A stretch of DNA of 64,000 nucleotides from JAWXVD01 sp044425705 (GTDB taxonomy: Bacteria; Bacillota; Clostridia; Lachnospirales; Lachnospiraceae), in the NCBI GenBank assembly GCA_044425705.1, contig JAWXVD010000004.1, positions 15,396 to 79,395 of the forward strand. The letters run 5' to 3'. The notes below the pieces were generated by a model, which was not told the DNA's origin, did not search any database, and worked only from the letters and a program-made list of their open reading frames with translations. The translations under genes and the position numbers were made by a program. The number at the start of each line of letters is the position of its first letter. The first letter of the stretch is position 1. Positions 1 to 10,220 of the stretch are shown here, piece after piece.

Positions 1-82
1 TCCACTGTTTCGTTACAATCTTCAATCCTTTCTTATCTTATCATATGTATTTGAATTTGTTAATATATTTTCAAATTTATTA

Positions 83-110
83 TTGACATTTATGAACTAT
101 TTAGTATAAT
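83..110 (+). promoter_or_regulatory. Promoter of the regulator-pot operon
   Basis: A consensus sigma-A promoter is visible: TTGACA at 83-88 and TATAAT at 105-110 with a 16-bp spacer. It lies about 90 bp upstream of the start of the cupin/XRE regulator and probably drives that gene and the downstream pot genes. Confidence 0.75.
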
Positions 111-202
111 TAATTCGAAATGAAGTTTAGTGATTGTAAACTTACAGTTTATTAACACATAACTCTCAGAACACAATAGGCGATAAATTGGAGGGTGATT
201 TT

Positions 203-745
203 TTGGATATAGGAAATCATATTAAAGAATTGCGAGTCAAAAAAGGACTCACACAAGAAGAGCTGGCAGATCGTGCTGAACTTTCAAAAGGATTCATTTC
301 TCAGCTCGAACGTAACTTGACCTCACCTTCTATTGCTACATTAATGGATATTTTACAATGTCTAGGAACCGACTTAAGTGATTTTTTCTCAAAAGATGAC
401 GATGAAACACAGATTGTATTCCATGACCCAGACTATTTTGAAAAAATTGATGGTGATTACAGAAATAAAACAGAATGGATTATCCCAAATGCGCAAAAAA
501 ATATTATGGAGCCCATTCGACTTACTTTAGAACCAGGTGGTTCTACTTATCCTGACAATCCCCATGAAGGCGAAGAATTCGGTTATGTTTTAAGCGGTAG
601 TATTCACCTTCACATTGGAAAGAAATGCTATAAAGCAAAAAAAGGAGAATCTTTCTATTTTATTCCTTCCTCTACACATTATATTACAGCAAGTCAAAAA
701 TATGGTGCTACTCTCATATGGGTTAGTAGTCCACCAAGTTTTTAG
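203..745 (+). CDS. XRE/cupin transcriptional regulator (PuuR-like)
   Basis: Predicted cytoplasmic DNA-binding regulator of polyamine uptake. The N-terminal 60 residues form an XRE helix-turn-helix (GLTQEELADRAELSKGFISQ). The C-terminal half is a cupin barrel (EGEEFGYVLSGSIHLHIG) that would bind a small ligand. I start it at the TTG at 203, because GGAGGG at 190-195 lies 7 nt upstream; an upstream TTG at 188 overlaps that ribosome site. It sits 13 bp before potA, which suggests one operon and autoregulation in response to spermidine or putrescine. The domain call is firm; the ligand is inferred from the neighbours. Confidence 0.88.
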   Translation: MDIGNHIKELRVKKGLTQEELADRAELSKGFISQLERNLTSPSIATLMDILQCLGTDLSDFFSKDDDETQIVFHDPDYFEKIDGDYRNKTEWIIPNAQKNIMEPIRLTLEPGGSTYPDNPHEGEEFGYVLSGSIHLHIGKKCYKAKKGESFYFIPSSTHYITASQKYGATLIWVSSPPSF

Positions 746-758
746 ATAGGAGAAACCA

Positions 759-1832
759 ATGAGTACAAAATTAATTGATTTACAACACATTACAAAATCT
801 TATGGTGATAATATCGTATTAGACGATATGAGTTTATATGTCAGAGAAAATGAGTTTTTAACATTATTAGGTCCTAGTGGATGTGGAAAAACCACTACTT
901 TACGTATTATTGGTGGATTTGAACAAGCCAATAGCGGCACTGTATTATTTGATGGAAAAGATATTAGTTCTCTTCCTCCGAATAAAAGACAATTAAACAC
1001 TGTATTTCAAAAGTATGCTCTTTTTACTCACATGAATATTGCTGAGAATATAGCTTTTGGATTGAAAATAAAAGGCAAAAGCAAAGCCTATATAGGCGAT
1101 AAAATTAAATATGCCTTAAAACTTGTGAATCTCGATGGATTCGGTTCTCGTATGCCTGACTCCTTAAGTGGTGGACAACAACAGCGTATTGCGATTGCTC
1201 GTGCGATTGTTAACGAACCTAAGGTACTCTTACTAGACGAACCACTTGGTGCTCTCGATTTAAAATTACGCCAAGACATGCAATATGAATTAATCCGATT
1301 AAAAAACGAACTAGGTATTACCTTTATCTATGTTACTCACGACCAAGAAGAAGCCTTAACTATGTCTGATACCATTGTGGTTATGAACCAAGGCTATATT
1401 CAACAGATTGGTACACCTGAAGATATTTACAATGAGCCTGAAAATGCTTTTGTGGCTGATTTCATCGGTGATGGTAACATTATTCCTTCTACTATGGTGG
1501 AAGATAAATTGGTAAGTATTCTAGGCATCAAATTTAGCTGCGTAGATACAGGATTTGGCAGAAATAAACCTGTTGATGTGATGATTCGCCCCGAAGATAT
1601 TGAGTTGGTTGCTCCTGAACTAGGTACAATACAAGGACAGGTAACACATTTGATTTTCAAAGGTGTGCATTATGAAATGGAAGTTACTGCAAATAATTTT
1701 ATTTGGCTAGTACACTCAACTGTTCTGGTACCCGTTGGTACTCATGTAGGTATAAAGGTAGACCCTTTTAATATTCAGATTATGAATAAACCTGCTTCTG
1801 AAGACGAGGAGGCTGTGCTATTAGATGAATAG
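759..1832 (+). CDS. potA: Spermidine/putrescine ABC transporter ATP-binding protein
   Basis: ATPase subunit that powers polyamine import on the cytoplasmic face of the membrane. Walker A is GPSGCGKT (residues 38-45), the ABC signature is LSGGQ (136-140), and Walker B LLLDEP follows near 156, with the H-loop in [12 protein letters not shown]-terminal TOBE-like domain (about 260-345) fits the PotA/CysA class. The 357-aa length is typical. It overlaps potB by 8 nt and the order potABCD is standard. Confidence 0.95.
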   Translation: MSTKLIDLQHITKSYGDNIVLDDMSLYVRENEFLTLLGPSGCGKTTTLRIIGGFEQANSGTVLFDGKDISSLPPNKRQLNTVFQKYALFTHMNIAENIAFGLKIKGKSKAYIGDKIKYALKLVNLDGFGSRMPDSLSGGQQQRIAIARAIVNEPKVLLLDEPLGALDLKLRQDMQYELIRLKNELGITFIYVTHDQEEALTMSDTIVVMNQGYIQQIGTPEDIYNEPENAFVADFIGDGNIIPSTMVEDKLVSILGIKFSCVDTGFGRNKPVDVMIRPEDIELVAPELGTIQGQVTHLIFKGVHYEMEVTANNFIWLVHSTVLVPVGTHVGIKVDPFNIQIMNKPASEDEEAVLLDE

Positions 1833-2637
1833 AAAATTATTGTCTGGACCTTATTTATTTTGGATTATTGCGTTTATTGTAATTCCATTATTTATGGTTG
1901 TATTTTATGGTTTTACAGATAATACTGGCGCATTTACGTTAGAAAACATTATTGCCATCACTACTGCTGAACATTCCAAAGCATTATGGCTCTCTATGCT
2001 ACTTTCCTTCATCAGTACTGTGATTTGTTTTATATTGGCCTATCCGTTAGCTTTTATACTATCTCGTATGGAAGTAAAACAAAATAGTTTTATTGTCTTA
2101 ATTTTTATCTTGCCTATGTGGATGAACTTTTTATTACGAACTCTTGCATGGCAAACTTTATTAGAAAAAACTGGCGTCATTAATAGTATTCTAACGTATC
2201 TTAATTTACCTACTTTGAATATTATTAATACTGTTTATGCCATTGTATTAGGTATGGTATATAACTTTTTGCCTTTTATGATTCTACCTATTTACAATTC
2301 TCTAACGAAAATTGACCCTAGTGTCGTCAATGCAGCTAGAGACTTAGGTGCTACTGAGAAACAAACCTTCATGAAAATTATATTGCCGCTAACCGTTCCT
2401 GGTATCGTCAGCGGTATTACCATGGTATTCATTCCTTCCTTAACTACTTTTGTAATCAGTAATATTTTAGGAGGTAGCAAAATTCTATTAATCGGTAATG
2501 TCATCGAACAAGAATTTACCACTGCTAGCAACTGGAATTTAGGAAGTGGACTTTCTATTGTACTGATGGTATTTATCGTCATCAATATGGTAATATCTTC
2601 TGCCTTAGATAAAGATGGGGAGGGTACAATGTTATGA
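1825..2637 (+). CDS. potB: Spermidine/putrescine ABC transporter permease
   Basis: First of two membrane subunits of the polyamine importer. About six hydrophobic segments are visible, beginning with [19 protein letters not shown]. The EAA-type coupling loop that contacts PotA reads [20 protein letters not shown] (near residue 170). The start ATG lies within the end of potA, and the stop overlaps the potC start (ATGA), so translation is probably coupled. Length (270 aa) is normal. Confidence 0.95.
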   Translation: MNRKLLSGPYLFWIIAFIVIPLFMVVFYGFTDNTGAFTLENIIAITTAEHSKALWLSMLLSFISTVICFILAYPLAFILSRMEVKQNSFIVLIFILPMWMNFLLRTLAWQTLLEKTGVINSILTYLNLPTLNIINTVYAIVLGMVYNFLPFMILPIYNSLTKIDPSVVNAARDLGATEKQTFMKIILPLTVPGIVSGITMVFIPSLTTFVISNILGGSKILLIGNVIEQEFTTASNWNLGSGLSIVLMVFIVINMVISSALDKDGEGTML

Positions 2638-3413
2638 TAAAATCAACTGCACAAAAAATTTACATCGGACTGATCTTTATTTTTTTATATGCCCCTATCG
2701 CAACTTTAGTAGTGCTTTCCTTTAATAATAGTACTACACGAGCGAAATGGGGTGGATTCACCTTTAATTGGTACATAGAATTATTTCAAAATGATTCTAT
2801 TATGCAAGCACTTTACAATACCTTAGCCATTGCATTTCTTTCAGCTACCATTGCTACCGTCATTGGAACGATTGCTTGTATCGCATTACAAGGCATGAAG
2901 AAAAGAAGCAAGGCTGTATTAATCGGGATTACCAATATTCCTATGCTCAATGCTGATATTGTGACTGGTATTGCTCTTATGCTTTTATTCATTAGTATCG
3001 GTGCAAAATTTGGCTTTGGTACTATTTTAATTGCTCATATAACATTTAACATTCCTTACGTAATGCTTAGCATTATGCCAAGGTTGCGCCAACTGAATCC
3101 AAGCACTTATGAAGCTGCCTTAGATTTAGGAGCTTCCCCATTGAAAGCGTTTTTTAAGGTAGTGTTTCCTGATTTATTACCTGGTATTGTGGCTGGTTTT
3201 TTATTGGCCTTTACTATGTCCTTAGATGATTTTATTATCACTCATTTTACAAAAGGACCTGGTGTGGATACTCTATCCACAAAAATTTATACAGAAGTAA
3301 AGAAAGGCATCAAGCCAGAAATGTATGCCCTTTCAACCTTGATTTTTATCGCTGTGCTAACACTTCTTTTGTTAATTAATCGCAGTCCAAAAGAAAAACA
3401 AAAAACTTCTTAA
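2634..3413 (+). CDS. potC: Spermidine/putrescine ABC transporter permease
   Basis: Second membrane subunit of the polyamine importer, partner of PotB. It has about six transmembrane segments, and the EAA loop reads YEAALDLGASPLKAFFKVVF (near residue 160). It starts in a 4-nt overlap with potB. The gene is followed by about 150 bp holding a palindromic repeat before potD, so the binding-protein gene may also be read from its own promoter or from a processed mRNA. Confidence 0.95.
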   Translation: MIKSTAQKIYIGLIFIFLYAPIATLVVLSFNNSTTRAKWGGFTFNWYIELFQNDSIMQALYNTLAIAFLSATIATVIGTIACIALQGMKKRSKAVLIGITNIPMLNADIVTGIALMLLFISIGAKFGFGTILIAHITFNIPYVMLSIMPRLRQLNPSTYEAALDLGASPLKAFFKVVFPDLLPGIVAGFLLAFTMSLDDFIITHFTKGPGVDTLSTKIYTEVKKGIKPEMYALSTLIFIAVLTLLLLINRSPKEKQKTS

Positions 3414-3426
3414 GTATTACTTTACC

Positions 3427-3454
3427 GTTACAGGTCACGTGTGAACTGTGTTAC
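3427..3454. repeat. Palindromic intergenic repeat, family A
   Basis: The sequence begins GTTACAGGTCACGTGTGAAC and closes with its near inverted complement, GTTAC...GTAAC type. Related copies occur at 14782, 26442, 40291, 42761 and 49570. Here it lies between potC and potD. Confidence 0.6.
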
Positions 3455-3570
3455 TTTACCACACTTGTGGTTAGTAAGATTTGGTGTAGCAACAATTACA
3501 TCCAAATCAATATAAGCTCGTAAATCTTTACCATTCGAGCACAATTATTATATCTTTGGAGGAGAAATTC

Positions 3571-4626
3571 ATGAAAAAATTATTACTTTGTGCCATCACT
3601 TTAGGTATGGCTATTGCTATGGTAGGTTGCGGTTCTTCTGCATCACCTAATGGCGAAGTTGTTGTTTACAACTGGGGCGAATATATCGATCCCGACGTAA
3701 TCACAATGTTTGAAGAGGAAACAGGAATTTCAGTTGTTTACGATGAATTCGAGACAAATGAAATTATGTATCCAAAGGTGGAATCAGGAGCATCTTCTTA
3801 TGATTTAATCTGCCCTTCTGACTACATGATTAAGAAAATGATTGAAAATGATTTACTTGCAGAAATCAATTGGGATAACATTCCTAATGCCACTGAAAAT
3901 ATTGGCGAACAATATTTTCAACAATCAGAATCTTTTGATCCTGGAAATAAATATTCTATTCCTTATTGCTGGGGTACTGTAGGTATTCTTTACAATAAAA
4001 CTATGGTGTCTGAACCAATTACTAGTTGGTCAGTATTATGGGATGAACAATATTCTGACAATATTTTAATGCAAGATTCTGTTCGTGATGCTTTTATGGT
4101 TTCTTTAAAATTAAATGGTTTTTCTATGAACACAGTAGATGAAACAGAACTTCAAATTGCTAAAGATTCTTTAATCCAACAAAAACCACTTGTACAAGCT
4201 TATGTAATTGATCAAGTGCGTGATAAAATGATTGGTAATGAAGCAGCTATCGGAGTTATCTACTCTGGCGAAGCAATTTACACACAACGTGAAAATTCAG
4301 ATTTAGAATTTGTAATCCCAGAAGAAGGTACAAACGTTTGGATTGATGGATGGGTTATGACTAAAGATGCAAAAAATGTGGAAAATGCAGAGGCATTCTT
4401 AAATTTCCTATGCCGTGCTGATATTGCCTTAATGAACTTCGAATATATCACATACTCTACTCCAAATGATGCAGCAAGAGAGTTAATCGAAGATGAAGAT
4501 ATTAAAAACTCTTCTATCGCTTTTCCAAATTTAGATGATTACGAAAATTTAGAAACATTTGAGTACCTTGGAGATGAAGCAGAAACATTATACAACAATC
4601 TTTGGAAAGAAGTAAAATCTAGTTAG
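3571..4626 (+). CDS. potD: Spermidine/putrescine-binding lipoprotein
   Basis: Extracellular substrate-binding protein of the polyamine importer. It has a lipoprotein signal peptide with lipobox VGCG (cleavage before Cys near residue 20). The mature domain opens with VVVYNWGEYIDPDVI, typical of PotD. Trp and Asp residues that line the polyamine pocket in the family are present (for example YNWGEY and IDGWV). I start at ATG 3571, preceded by GGAGG at 3559-3563; an upstream in-frame TTG at 3556 lies in the ribosome site. Length 351 aa is normal. Confidence 0.94.
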   Translation: MKKLLLCAITLGMAIAMVGCGSSASPNGEVVVYNWGEYIDPDVITMFEEETGISVVYDEFETNEIMYPKVESGASSYDLICPSDYMIKKMIENDLLAEINWDNIPNATENIGEQYFQQSESFDPGNKYSIPYCWGTVGILYNKTMVSEPITSWSVLWDEQYSDNILMQDSVRDAFMVSLKLNGFSMNTVDETELQIAKDSLIQQKPLVQAYVIDQVRDKMIGNEAAIGVIYSGEAIYTQRENSDLEFVIPEEGTNVWIDGWVMTKDAKNVENAEAFLNFLCRADIALMNFEYITYSTPNDAARELIEDEDIKNSSIAFPNLDDYENLETFEYLGDEAETLYNNLWKEVKSS

Positions 4627-4647
4627 GTAGTGACAAAACCAAGTGAC

Positions 4648-4784
4648 AAAACCAAGTAGCTACTATTCATTTTGAGGGACGTTTTCACTCAATAAAAACG
4701 CAGTGGTACTAACGTTTGAAAGTACCAAACGTAAGTGCCAGCGTTTTTATATGCCCTCTAAATGAACAGTAGCTACTTGGTTTT
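4648..4784. repeat. Nested 137-nt fold-back after potD
   Basis: Outer arms of about 31 nt (4648-4678 and 4753-4784) share AAACCAAGTAGCTACT in inverted orientation. An inner stem pairs AATAAAAACGC (4691-4701) with GCGTTTTTAT (4741-4750). It may act as the pot terminator, or it may be a small MITE-like element; the long terminal inverted arms favour a mobile origin. Confidence 0.55.
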
Positions 4785-4905
4785 TGTTTGCATCAAGATA
4801 TTAGTTAGATCACTTTGAATGTTACCATTCATGTGTGATTTTTGAAGTGATGGACAATTCAATGGTCTTGATTGGTGTTTAATTTCTCGATAAATTATAT
4901 TTGAA

Positions 4906-5310
4906 TTAGTATCCGATTTGTCTTGGATTGTTGTATTGAGGGTGGAAGTTTTGTGGATAGTAGTTGCGGTTTCCATATTGGTTATCATATCCCATCATGT
5001 TTCTAGATCCTTCATCATTGCATTTACAATCATCTCTATCATTTCGTTCTTCTCTGCATTCACAGGGTTCTTCTTGTTCACAGGTGTTTTCACAAGTTTC
5101 TTGGCATAAATTTTCACTTCTGCATTCATCTATGGGTTCTTGATAACAGGGCTTATGATAGTCACAGTCTGGTCTACATTCATCTCTATCATTACAATCA
5201 TCTTTCTTCTGGCATTGTCTTCTACAATTTTTGCTATGGCTATCGTTTCCACAATCATTTTGATTATTGCAACAACACAATAGTATAAGAAGTAATAGGA
5301 TATAATTCAT
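4906..5310 (-). CDS. Cys/Asp-rich small secreted-type protein, unknown function
   Basis: I do not recognise a family. The 134-aa product starts with a hydrophobic stretch (YILLLLILLCCC) that resembles a signal or anchor. A central region of about 75 residues carries roughly 20 Cys, many as C-x2 to C-x5 pairs, with abundant Asp, Glu, Asn and Arg. The tail is rich in Asn, Tyr, Pro and Gln (YGNRNYYPQNFHPQY). A good ribosome site (GTGAGG, 7 nt before ATG) supports translation. Metal binding, a disulfide-linked matrix or a spore-coat role are all possible; none is shown. Confidence 0.7.
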   Translation of the reverse strand: MNYILLLLILLCCCNNQNDCGNDSHSKNCRRQCQKKDDCNDRDECRPDCDYHKPCYQEPIDECRSENLCQETCENTCEQEEPCECREERNDRDDCKCNDEGSRNMMGYDNQYGNRNYYPQNFHPQYNNPRQIGY

Positions 5311-5391
5311 AAATGAACCTCACATTTAAAGTTTCTCTTTCCTTTAAGTTATGCATAACTTTAAAGGTTGTGAATATATAAAATAATTTAT

Positions 5392-5976
5392 TTAAGAACT
5401 TTTCTGAAGAATCTTCCATCCATCTGGTTCATCCAATGTTCTTCTTTCCTTTAACAATACTTGGCGAATAAATCGAAAAGTTTCTTTTTGGCCTTTTTCT
5501 GCCATCATAGTTAACAATAATTCTAACATAAATTGTGTCTTCTCATGTAAAGGATTTACTTCTCTGCTTCTCATATAGTATCGTAATGGGGAATCATCTT
5601 GGTATTTTTCTTTTTCATACACCTTACAAGCTGCTATTCGATCCATTAACATTTCGACAATATATTTTGTTGGCATAGGTACAGGTATAATGCCTACTTT
5701 TTTACCTTGAATTCCATAATCCATCCAATATTCATAGTGGTGCTTATTGCGTCCTTTATGATGCATCCACGCCGTTGAATATCCTATGTCTTCTCGCTCT
5801 GCATTATTGGGACTTCTATTACCTTGAAAATACATAGCACCTACCCTAAATTCTGTCCAAGAATACTTTGATAGGTCGTGGCAAATTCCTTGCATCATCA
5901 ATCCCACTGACCAACATCCCTTCAATACTAAAAATTTGTGGTATGTAACGGTTTTAAAGTGATTCCAATTCTTCAT
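5392..5976 (-). CDS. DUF5662 family protein
   Basis: A 194-aa soluble protein that resembles the DUF5662 family common in Clostridia. Conserved features are the N-terminal HKFLVLKGC, the GICHDLSKYSWTEF motif (near residue 32) and the HHKGRNKHHYEYW motif (near 72). The His/Asp-rich motifs suggest a metal site as in HD-type proteins, which is inference. It follows the GH13-like gene by 7 nt and is probably co-transcribed with it. Confidence 0.75.
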   Translation of the reverse strand: MKNWNHFKTVTYHKFLVLKGCWSVGLMMQGICHDLSKYSWTEFRVGAMYFQGNRSPNNAEREDIGYSTAWMHHKGRNKHHYEYWMDYGIQGKKVGIIPVPMPTKYIVEMLMDRIAACKVYEKEKYQDDSPLRYYMRSREVNPLHEKTQFMLELLLTMMAEKGQKETFRFIRQVLLKERRTLDEPDGWKILQKSS

Positions 5977-5983
5977 ATAATAA

Positions 5984-7804
5984 CTAGCCTTTCTTTATTC
6001 CACATAAAACTGTCACTGTTCTTGGAGCAACAAGAATACTTTTGGGTTCTATTGTTGTTTTTTCTTGTGATGTCTGTAGTAAAATCTTCCAAGTCATGTC
6101 TGCTGGCAATTTAGGTAAAGCCAATTCATGCTTTTCCCAATGCATATTGTATGCAATATATAGAAATGACGAATTCCCACTGTATAATACACCTGCATAA
6201 GTTTTACTTTCATCACTTTCTAATTTCCAAGCAGCTTCACTATGATAAGATAAATCTGGATAACCACAAGATAAATAGTCTGTCATTTTAAATACTTCAT
6301 CCTGACAAATCATCTTATATTCTTTCCTAAGTGCTATCAATTCTTGCACATAACTAAAGATTTCTCCATTAGTCTCTAATTCTTTCCAATTCAGCCATGT
6401 GACTGCATTATCTTGACAATATGGATTATTGTTTCCACCTTGTGAATTACAAAATTCATCTCCTGCAAGTAACAATGGAGTTCCTTTTGATAAAAATAAT
6501 AGTGCTAATGCATTTTTGTATTGTTTCTTACGAAACTCTACTATATTTTTCTTCTTTGTTTTCCCTTCAAATCCACAATTCCACGAATAATTATGAGGAG
6601 TTCCATCTTGATTTCCTTCTCCATTATCTTCATTATGCTTTTTATTATAAGAAATCATGTCTAACATAGTAAAACTATTATAATTTGACATATAGTTCAT
6701 TACAGCAGACTGATTATTATGCTTTTTCATAGCATATAAGGCTGGTTGCAGACTACCCTCATCACTTTTTAAAAACTGGCGCATACGCTTCATAAAATCT
6801 TCATTATAAACAGCCAAATTTTTATAATTAGGAATTATCTCTTGTTCATAAACTCTATTTGCTACTTCCTCTTGATATAAGATTTTTGTATTATAAAATA
6901 GAACATCTGTAACAATTTCTTCTATCGGAAGGTTTTCTCCTAATAAACGAAATCCATCTACATGATATTCTTGTTTCCAATATTTTAACACTTCTATTAC
7001 ATAAGATTTCTTTACTGTAATCGGAAAATAAAATTGCATGATTGCTTCTATCCCATTTCGATGCAATTCTTTTACCATTTCTTTAAATGATTGTACTCCA
7101 TCACCTTTTGCTCCATAAGCGTTTTTAGGGGTAAAATAAAAACCAGTTTTATATCCCCAGTAATTCACCTTAGGATTTTCTTTATTCTCTTTATAAGATT
7201 CAACCATCTGTTCCATGGTTATTTTTCTGTCTTTTACTACTTCAATCTCATGAAAATCATAAGCTGGCATCATTTCAATAGCTGTGATTCCTAAAGACTT
7301 CAAATAAGGAATTTTTTCTACAAGGCCTTCAAAGGTACCTTTATTTTTCACTTTAGAGGATTGATGTTTTGTAAATCCTCTAACATGTAACAGATAGAAA
7401 ATGCTATCTTTATATGGAGTCATAGGCAATGCGTCATCCTGCCAGTCAAATGATTTTTGTTTCATATGGCAACGAATAGTTTCCCTACTGTCTTTGCCCC
7501 AAATAGTATTTCCAGTTACTTTTTTTGCATAGGAATCAATCATTACTTCATCATTCTCAAATAAATTATAAGAATATAGATCAGCTACCTCCTTTGGCAA
7601 CTTGATAGAACATACATTTCCTATCCTATGTTCTTCTAAAAAATTAATTTTAATCTCTTCTTTTGTTTTCAAATGGTACAAAATAATACCACATGATTCC
7701 TTTCCTTTTGCTTCCATTACAACATTTATACTTCCATCTTCTACTACTGTTACACCTAATGGATATGGAGTACCTTTTCTAATCTCTAATCGCTTTTCTT
7801 TCAT
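5984..7804 (-). CDS. GlgX/pullulanase-like GH13 protein, probably non-catalytic
   Basis: The 606-aa product has an N-terminal CBM48-like domain (about 1-100), a GH13 barrel and a C-terminal beta domain. The overall match is to glycogen debranching enzymes: GITAIEMMPAYDFHE, VNYWGYKTGFYFTP, SYNKKHNEDNGEGNQDGT. The catalytic motifs are altered. The nucleophile region that normally reads GFRFD is GFRLL. The transition-state motif HDG is YNS. The region I loop (normally D-x3-NH) is shortened and lacks Asn-His. The reading frame is intact, so it is probably a functional pseudoenzyme or binding protein for alpha-glucans rather than a decayed gene. Confidence 0.8.
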   Translation of the reverse strand: MKEKRLEIRKGTPYPLGVTVVEDGSINVVMEAKGKESCGIILYHLKTKEEIKINFLEEHRIGNVCSIKLPKEVADLYSYNLFENDEVMIDSYAKKVTGNTIWGKDSRETIRCHMKQKSFDWQDDALPMTPYKDSIFYLLHVRGFTKHQSSKVKNKGTFEGLVEKIPYLKSLGITAIEMMPAYDFHEIEVVKDRKITMEQMVESYKENKENPKVNYWGYKTGFYFTPKNAYGAKGDGVQSFKEMVKELHRNGIEAIMQFYFPITVKKSYVIEVLKYWKQEYHVDGFRLLGENLPIEEIVTDVLFYNTKILYQEEVANRVYEQEIIPNYKNLAVYNEDFMKRMRQFLKSDEGSLQPALYAMKKHNNQSAVMNYMSNYNSFTMLDMISYNKKHNEDNGEGNQDGTPHNYSWNCGFEGKTKKKNIVEFRKKQYKNALALLFLSKGTPLLLAGDEFCNSQGGNNNPYCQDNAVTWLNWKELETNGEIFSYVQELIALRKEYKMICQDEVFKMTDYLSCGYPDLSYHSEAAWKLESDESKTYAGVLYSGNSSFLYIAYNMHWEKHELALPKLPADMTWKILLQTSQEKTTIEPKSILVAPRTVTVLCGIKKG

Positions 7805-8001
7805 GATGCCTATCCTCTCTCTAGTAATTGGAATATAAAAAAGTTACTTTTAATCGCTAAATATAATATCAGTTTATCATATATTCATAAAATTGTGAAA
7901 CAATTTATGTTAGGAAAGCATCTTTTGCTTGCTAATTACATGTATTCACTGTAAAATAAATTGTAGTAATAATAATTCACCAAGTATGGAGGTAATATCT
8001 C

Positions 8002-8325
8002 ATGAGTAAAGAAAAAGAAATCATAAATGATGAAGAAATGACAGTTGAATTAGAATTAGAAGACGGCTCTCTTGTAAATTGTGCTGTATTAACTATTTTA
8101 GAAGTAAAAGGAAAAGATTATATCGCTCTTCTTCCTTTAGACGAAAACGGAAACAATGATGATGGCGAAGTTTGGTTTTATCTTTATAGTGAAAACCCTG
8201 AAGATCCTAATGAAGAACCAATGCTTGGTTCCATTGAAGATGACGAAGAATACGAAGCTGTTGCAGAAGCCTTTGATGAATATTTAGATTCTTGTGAATT
8301 TGATGAAATTATCGATGAAAAGTAA
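8002..8325 (+). CDS. DUF1292 domain protein
   Basis: Small acidic cytoplasmic protein of 107 aa matching DUF1292 (YrzB type). The core is LELEDGSLVNCAVLTILEVK, then YIALLPLDE and GEVWFYLY, followed by an acidic C-terminal tail. Function in the family is unknown. A GGAGGT ribosome site precedes the ATG at 8002. It is monocistronic, converging on the helicase gene with a shared terminator. Confidence 0.88.
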   Translation: MSKEKEIINDEEMTVELELEDGSLVNCAVLTILEVKGKDYIALLPLDENGNNDDGEVWFYLYSENPEDPNEEPMLGSIEDDEEYEAVAEAFDEYLDSCEFDEIIDEK

Positions 8326-8330
8326 TAATA

Positions 8331-8360
8331 AAAAAAGAATAGGATTTCCTATTCTTTTTT
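8331..8360. terminator. Bidirectional terminator
   Basis: Perfect hairpin with AAAAAAGAATAGGA and TCCTATTCTTTTTT arms. It terminates the DUF1292 gene on + and the helicase on -; the helicase stop codon (8349-8351) lies inside the stem. Confidence 0.85.
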
Positions 8361-10220
8361 TATTAGCTTTTTGATAAACCTAGAGGGCATGACTGGTTCT
8401 TTCTTTGTACCAGTGACATATAATAATTCCAAATGCTTCTTAGCCCTTGTCATCCCCACATAAAACATCCTTCGTTCTTCTTCAATGTCTTCTTTATTGG
8501 CACTTTTCTTATGTGGTGTAATTCCCTCATTACAATCTGGTAAAAAAACAAATTCATATTCCAAACCTTTTGATGCATGCATGGTAATCAGATGAATACC
8601 ATCCTTTACAGCAGCATTTTTTGCTGCATCTTCCAACTCTTTTTCATATGTTTGAATATGAATTTGAAATAACTCTAATTGTGTATAATTCTTAATCCTT
8701 TTTTGAAATTCATTTGCAATCTCCATGAAATCTACTACATCTATTCCTTTTTCTATTGCAAGTTGCTTGATATGGTCGTCGTATCCTACTGCTTTTCTGA
8801 TATAGTTAACGGCCGCAAACAAATCCATTTTTTCCATTCGCGCTACATCCATTTGAAACTTTCTTATAATATCGTGCATATAAGGCTTTTCTTTATAAAA
8901 AGATAACAATTCTTGGAAGCTGATTTCACTTTGTGATGCACAACTTCTTCCTAAATACCGTTTGGGCTTATTCATAATCTGGAAAAAGTGATTTCTTGAT
9001 TTTTCTTGGAAAATAAAAGCTAAGTAATGTAACAAATCCTTGGCTATAAAATGGGAATAAATACTTTTGGGCTTTTCTTTTACTACATACGGTATTTTAT
9101 GTTCTGTTAACTGTTCTGTTAAATAAGAAGCGTTCATATTTGTTCTAAAAATACAGGTTATATCACTATATGAAATATTTTGTTTCTCGTATATTTCCTT
9201 TAATTTATTTATCAAATATCCATATTCTTCCTCTTGTTTTTCAAATCCTTTCAATACCACTTCTTCTCCTGCAGGTGCAAATGCTTTTATTTCCTTACGA
9301 AATCTCACTTGATTTTCTTCAATCACTTTAACTCCTGAGGTAACAATATTTTTCGTACTTCGATAATTGGTTTCTAATAATACTTTTTTTGCATTTGGAA
9401 AATCGGTTTCAAACCCCATCATAATTTTAGGATTAGAGCCTCGAAATTTATAAATTGCTTGATCATCATCTCCTACCACAAAGAGATTTTGTTCTTTTCC
9501 TAACAACAATTTTACAATACTATATTGCAAACCATTGATATCTTGATATTCATCAATTAATAAATACTTGTATTTATTTTGCCATTGCAGCAATATCTCA
9601 GGATTTTTAGATAATAAATAATAACAATGTAATACCATATCATCAAAATCTAACTTTCTATGTTCCTTCATAAAAGTATTATACTCTTTATAGACATTAT
9701 AAAATATATCATCATCTACTATACTGCTTATTTTTTTACTTTCTTTTTTCTTTTCTTTTTCTGTAAATGATTCTGGGATTTTAGCACCTGAATTTTTAAA
9801 ACTGCTAATATCGCCTAATAGTATTTCTATCATTTCACCACTATCGGCTATATCGTATTTGGGATTGTTTAAGATGATTTTTAAATATTCTCGTTTTTCT
9901 AGTTCTGTAATAATATTGGTTGATTGATAATGAAATGTATTTTTTAAGATGTGATAAAAGATTGCATGAAAAGTACCAAAGTTAACCGGGTAAAACTCAT
10001 CTTCACATAGAGATAAAAAACGTTCTTTCATTTCTATAGCCGATGCTTTAGAGAAGGTGATGACTAGAATTTCTTCAGGCTCTACATGATGCTTTTCAAT
10101 TAAATACTGAATTCTTCTTGTAATAACAAATGTTTTTCCAGAACCAGGTCCTGCTAACACTAGCATAGGACCTGTTCCGTGAATAATTGCTTTCTCCTGT
10201 GAGGGACTTGGATTACGCAT
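8349..10220 (-). CDS. UvrD/PcrA-type superfamily 1 DNA helicase
   Basis: ATP-dependent 3'-5' DNA helicase of 623 aa. Motif Q/Walker A reads PSQEKAIIH and [15 protein letters not shown] (near residue 25). Motif II is [10 protein letters not shown], motif III is [15 protein letters not shown], and the C-terminal motifs are [19 protein letters not shown] and [17 protein letters not shown]. It is shorter than full PcrA (about 730 aa) and resembles the short UvrD-like helicases of Clostridia. The start overlaps the end of gltX by 8 nt, so the two are translationally coupled. Confidence 0.92.
   Translation of the reverse strand: MRNPSPSQEKAIIHGTGPMLVLAGPGSGKTFVITRRIQYLIEKHHVEPEEILVITFSKASAIEMKERFLSLCEDEFYPVNFGTFHAIFYHILKNTFHYQSTNIITELEKREYLKIILNNPKYDIADSGEMIEILLGDISSFKNSGAKIPESFTEKEKKKESKKISSIVDDDIFYNVYKEYNTFMKEHRKLDFDDMVLHCYYLLSKNPEILLQWQNKYKYLLIDEYQDINGLQYSIVKLLLGKEQNLFVVGDDDQAIYKFRGSNPKIMMGFETDFPNAKKVLLETNYRSTKNIVTSGVKVIEENQVRFRKEIKAFAPAGEEVVLKGFEKQEEEYGYLINKLKEIYEKQNISYSDITCIFRTNMNASYLTEQLTEHKIPYVVKEKPKSIYSHFIAKDLLHYLAFIFQEKSRNHFFQIMNKPKRYLGRSCASQSEISFQELLSFYKEKPYMHDIIRKFQMDVARMEKMDLFAAVNYIRKAVGYDDHIKQLAIEKGIDVVDFMEIANEFQKRIKNYTQLELFQIHIQTYEKELEDAAKNAAVKDGIHLITMHASKGLEYEFVFLPDCNEGITPHKKSANKEDIEEERRMFYVGMTRAKKHLELLYVTGTKKEPVMPSRFIKKLIKKE

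Noticed and set aside
4918..5109. 63-aa hydrophobic + strand ORF
   Set aside because: Antisense to the Cys-rich gene; its hydrophobicity arises from complementing Asp/Glu/Asn codons, and the - frame has a good ribosome site.
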